Below are positions 62,352 to 64,000 of a stretch of 64,000 nucleotides of DNA, piece after piece; within the stretch, counting starts at the first letter, position 1, and every line of letters begins with the position of its first letter. Source of the stretch: Sphingobacterium chuzhouense (GTDB taxonomy: Bacteria; Bacteroidota; Bacteroidia; Sphingobacteriales; Sphingobacteriaceae); assembly GCF_014692525.1 (NCBI RefSeq), contig NZ_JACNYL010000001.1:372001-436000 (forward strand), read 5' to 3'. The notes beneath the pieces were generated by a model. The model was not told the origin of the DNA, ran no database searches, and worked only from the letters and a program-made list of their open reading frames with translations. The position numbers and the translations under genes are program-made.

Positions 62352-63005
62352 TCAAAGAATCTGTCCGTCGCGCATGTGAACCGTACGGTCTGAGATGTTG
62401 GCCAGTTCCTCATTGTGTGTAACAATGATAAAAGTTTGGCCAAGCGAAGCACGTAGTTCAAAAAACAATTGGTGCAAAGAAGCGGCATTCTCCGAGTCGA
62501 GGTTGCCGGAAGGCTCGTCTGCTAAGATTAGTGCCGGTTGGTTGATTAACGCCCGTGCAACCGAAACTCTTTGCTGCTCCCCACCCGACATCTCAGCCGG
62601 TTTATGTTGGGCGCGATGCTGTACCCCCAATCGTTTCAAAAGTTCCATGCCACGTGTTTCTGCCTCTTTTTTCCCAACATTACTAATGAATGCGGGGATA
62701 CAAACATTTTCGAGTGCTGTAAATTCCGGTAGTAGATGATGAAATTGGAAAACAAAACCAATATGTTTATTACGAAATAAGCTCATCTTTTTTTCACTCA
62801 GTTCACTTACGTCCGTACCGTTAATGACAATCCGTCCGCTATCTGGTCTGTCAAGCGTACCGATAATATGTAGCAACGTACTTTTTCCTGCACCTGATGC
62901 ACCAACAATGGAAACAATCTCCCCTTTTTTTACAGATAGATCCACACCGCGTAAAATCGGCAGTTGACCGAAAGACTTATATATCTGGTTTGCTTCCAAT
63001 ATCAT
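62352..63005 (-). CDS. lolD: LolD-like ABC transporter ATP-binding protein
   Basis: 217 residues from the ATG at 63005 ([14 protein letters not shown]). Walker [11 protein letters not shown]-loop [17 protein letters not shown], signature [15 protein letters not shown], Walker [13 protein letters not shown] and H-loop [21 protein letters not shown] and SGGEQQRV are LolD-like, suggesting extraction of mature lipoproteins from the inner membrane with LolCE. No LolC or LolE gene is adjacent. A MacB-type export role is the alternative. Confidence 0.85.
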   Translation of the reverse strand: MILEANQIYKSFGQLPILRGVDLSVKKGEIVSIVGASGAGKSTLLHIIGTLDRPDSGRIVINGTDVSELSEKKMSLFRNKHIGFVFQFHHLLPEFTALENVCIPAFISNVGKKEAETRGMELLKRLGVQHRAQHKPAEMSGGEQQRVSVARALINQPALILADEPSGNLDSENAASLHQLFFELRASLGQTFIIVTHNEELANISDRTVHMRDGQIL

Positions 63006-63088
63006 AATGCGAAGGTAAGAAAAAAAGGAAGAAAAGATTACTTGCCCTTTCCATTTAAAAACCATAATTTTACGACAAATTTTTTAAG

Positions 63089-64000
63089 ATGAACATTCAC
63101 GAATATCAAGCAAAAGAAATACTTAAAAGTTTTGGCGTAAGAGTTCAAGAAGGAATCCTTGCAGAAACTCCCGAGCAGGCTGTCGAGGCCGCACAGACAT
63201 TAAAACAAGATTTTAACTCGGACTGGGTGGTTGTAAAAGCACAAATCCATGCCGGCGGCCGCGGTAAAGGTGGTGGTGTGAAATTGGCAAAAAACCGCGA
63301 TGAGGTATTGCAACGTGCAACAGACATCATCGGCATGCAATTGGTTACTCCACAAACAGGCCCGGAGGGGAAAAAAGTAAACAAAGTTTTGATTGCACAG
63401 GATGTATACTATCCTGGAGAGAGTGAAGTCAAAGAATTTTATGTTTCGGTTCTATTAGATCGCGCAAAAGGACGCAATATCATCATGTACTCTACCGAAG
63501 GGGGAATGGACATCGAAGAAGTTGCAGAAAAAACACCGCACTTAATTTTCAAAGAGGAAATTGACCCTAAAGCAGGGTTACAAGGCTTCCAAGCACGTAA
63601 AATCGCTTTCAACTTAGGTCTTTCAGGTGCTGCACATAAAGAAATGGTGAAATTTATCGCCGCTTTGTATAAAGCATACGATTCTATTGACGCATCATTG
63701 TTTGAGATCAATCCTGTATTAAAAACATCGGATGATAAAATCCTTGCCGTAGATGCAAAAGTCAATTTTGACGAAAATGCACTATACCGCCACGCAGACT
63801 ATGCTGCTTTACGCGACTTAGCAGAAGAAGATCCTACCGAAGTAGAAGCAGGAGAGTCTAATTTGAATTATGTTAAATTGGATGGTAACGTAGGCTGTAT
63901 GGTAAATGGTGCAGGCTTGGCTATGGCGACCATGGACATCATTAAACTTGCCGGCGGTGAACCAGCAAATTTCTTGGATGTAGGTGGAACCGCAAACGCA
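63089..64000 (+). CDS. sucC: ADP-forming succinate-CoA ligase beta subunit (3' end outside the window)
   Basis: 304 codons are visible, of about 400 expected, with no stop. The start [17 protein letters not shown] is the family N-terminus; the ATP-grasp domain has [21 protein letters not shown], the metal/ATP residues in SLFEINPVL and the CoA-ligase region begins with [20 protein letters not shown] and [10 protein letters not shown]. It makes succinate and ATP (or GTP) from succinyl-CoA in the citrate cycle. SucD normally follows; it would lie outside the window. Confidence 0.96.
   Translation, partial: MNIHEYQAKEILKSFGVRVQEGILAETPEQAVEAAQTLKQDFNSDWVVVKAQIHAGGRGKGGGVKLAKNRDEVLQRATDIIGMQLVTPQTGPEGKKVNKVLIAQDVYYPGESEVKEFYVSVLLDRAKGRNIIMYSTEGGMDIEEVAEKTPHLIFKEEIDPKAGLQGFQARKIAFNLGLSGAAHKEMVKFIAALYKAYDSIDASLFEINPVLKTSDDKILAVDAKVNFDENALYRHADYAALRDLAEEDPTEVEAGESNLNYVKLDGNVGCMVNGAGLAMATMDIIKLAGGEPANFLDVGGTANA

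Overview
The window looks like chromosomal DNA of a Bacteroidota bacterium, most likely of the Sphingobacteriaceae (Sphingobacterium or Pedobacter type). The reasons are a gliding-motility gene (gldC), GLPGLI and outer-membrane beta-barrel pairs, an S46 dipeptidyl-peptidase, a small Hc1-type histone-like protein, TonB-dependent receptors, LytTR and TPR-kinase signalling, few Shine-Dalgarno sequences, and several promoters of the TTG-N19-21-TAnnTTTG type. The family assignment is an inference. There are no rRNA or tRNA genes, CRISPR arrays, insertion sequences or prophage genes.

Layout. 1-9.9 kb is housekeeping: the end of purE, an ECF sigma factor, glyA, an IscA/SufA-type protein, a long type-2 ileS with an altered active-site motif, a zinc-less DksA/TraR protein, lspA, an M28 peptidase, an RmlD-like reductase and a thioesterase. 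9.9-24.0 kb is a five-gene minus-strand operon with tightly packed genes: two collagen-like surface lipoproteins, an outer-membrane barrel, a 2734-residue multidomain secreted protein and a fibronectin-III protein. It is divergent from a LytTR response regulator and a TPR histidine kinase (24.2-26.9 kb), and paired direct repeats lie between the two. This is the best candidate for an undescribed system: a large cell-surface assembly with its own two-component control.

26.9-39.6 kb holds an EVE-domain protein, gldC, a DEAD-box helicase, an S46 peptidase, the histone-like protein, a GLPGLI/outer-membrane receptor pair, an M20 dipeptidase, a PlsC-type acyltransferase, an ABC ATPase and DUF2795. 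39.6-43.4 kb is trpDFBA behind a leader encoding a 15-residue peptide with three consecutive Trp codons and a terminator, which is a textbook attenuator; trpE, trpG and trpC are missing here. 43.4-46.8 kb carries a metal-linked pair (HYC_CC_PP-like protein and a TonB receptor with an N-terminal HMA domain). 46.8-49.2 kb has Maf, KdsC, a candidate orphan small RNA and FloA.

49.5-55.7 kb is a four-gene signalling operon: a hybrid kinase with three receivers, CheR, CheB and a receiver-kinase-receiver protein. No chemoreceptor, CheA or CheW accompanies it, so CheR and CheB probably tune the kinase. 55.7-64 kb returns to metabolism: an azurin-like lipoprotein, two dihydrolipoyl dehydrogenases, a thioesterase, DUF3817, a LacI regulator, a LolD-like ATPase with two odd small genes (one a HAD-like protein lacking its nucleophile), and the start of sucC.
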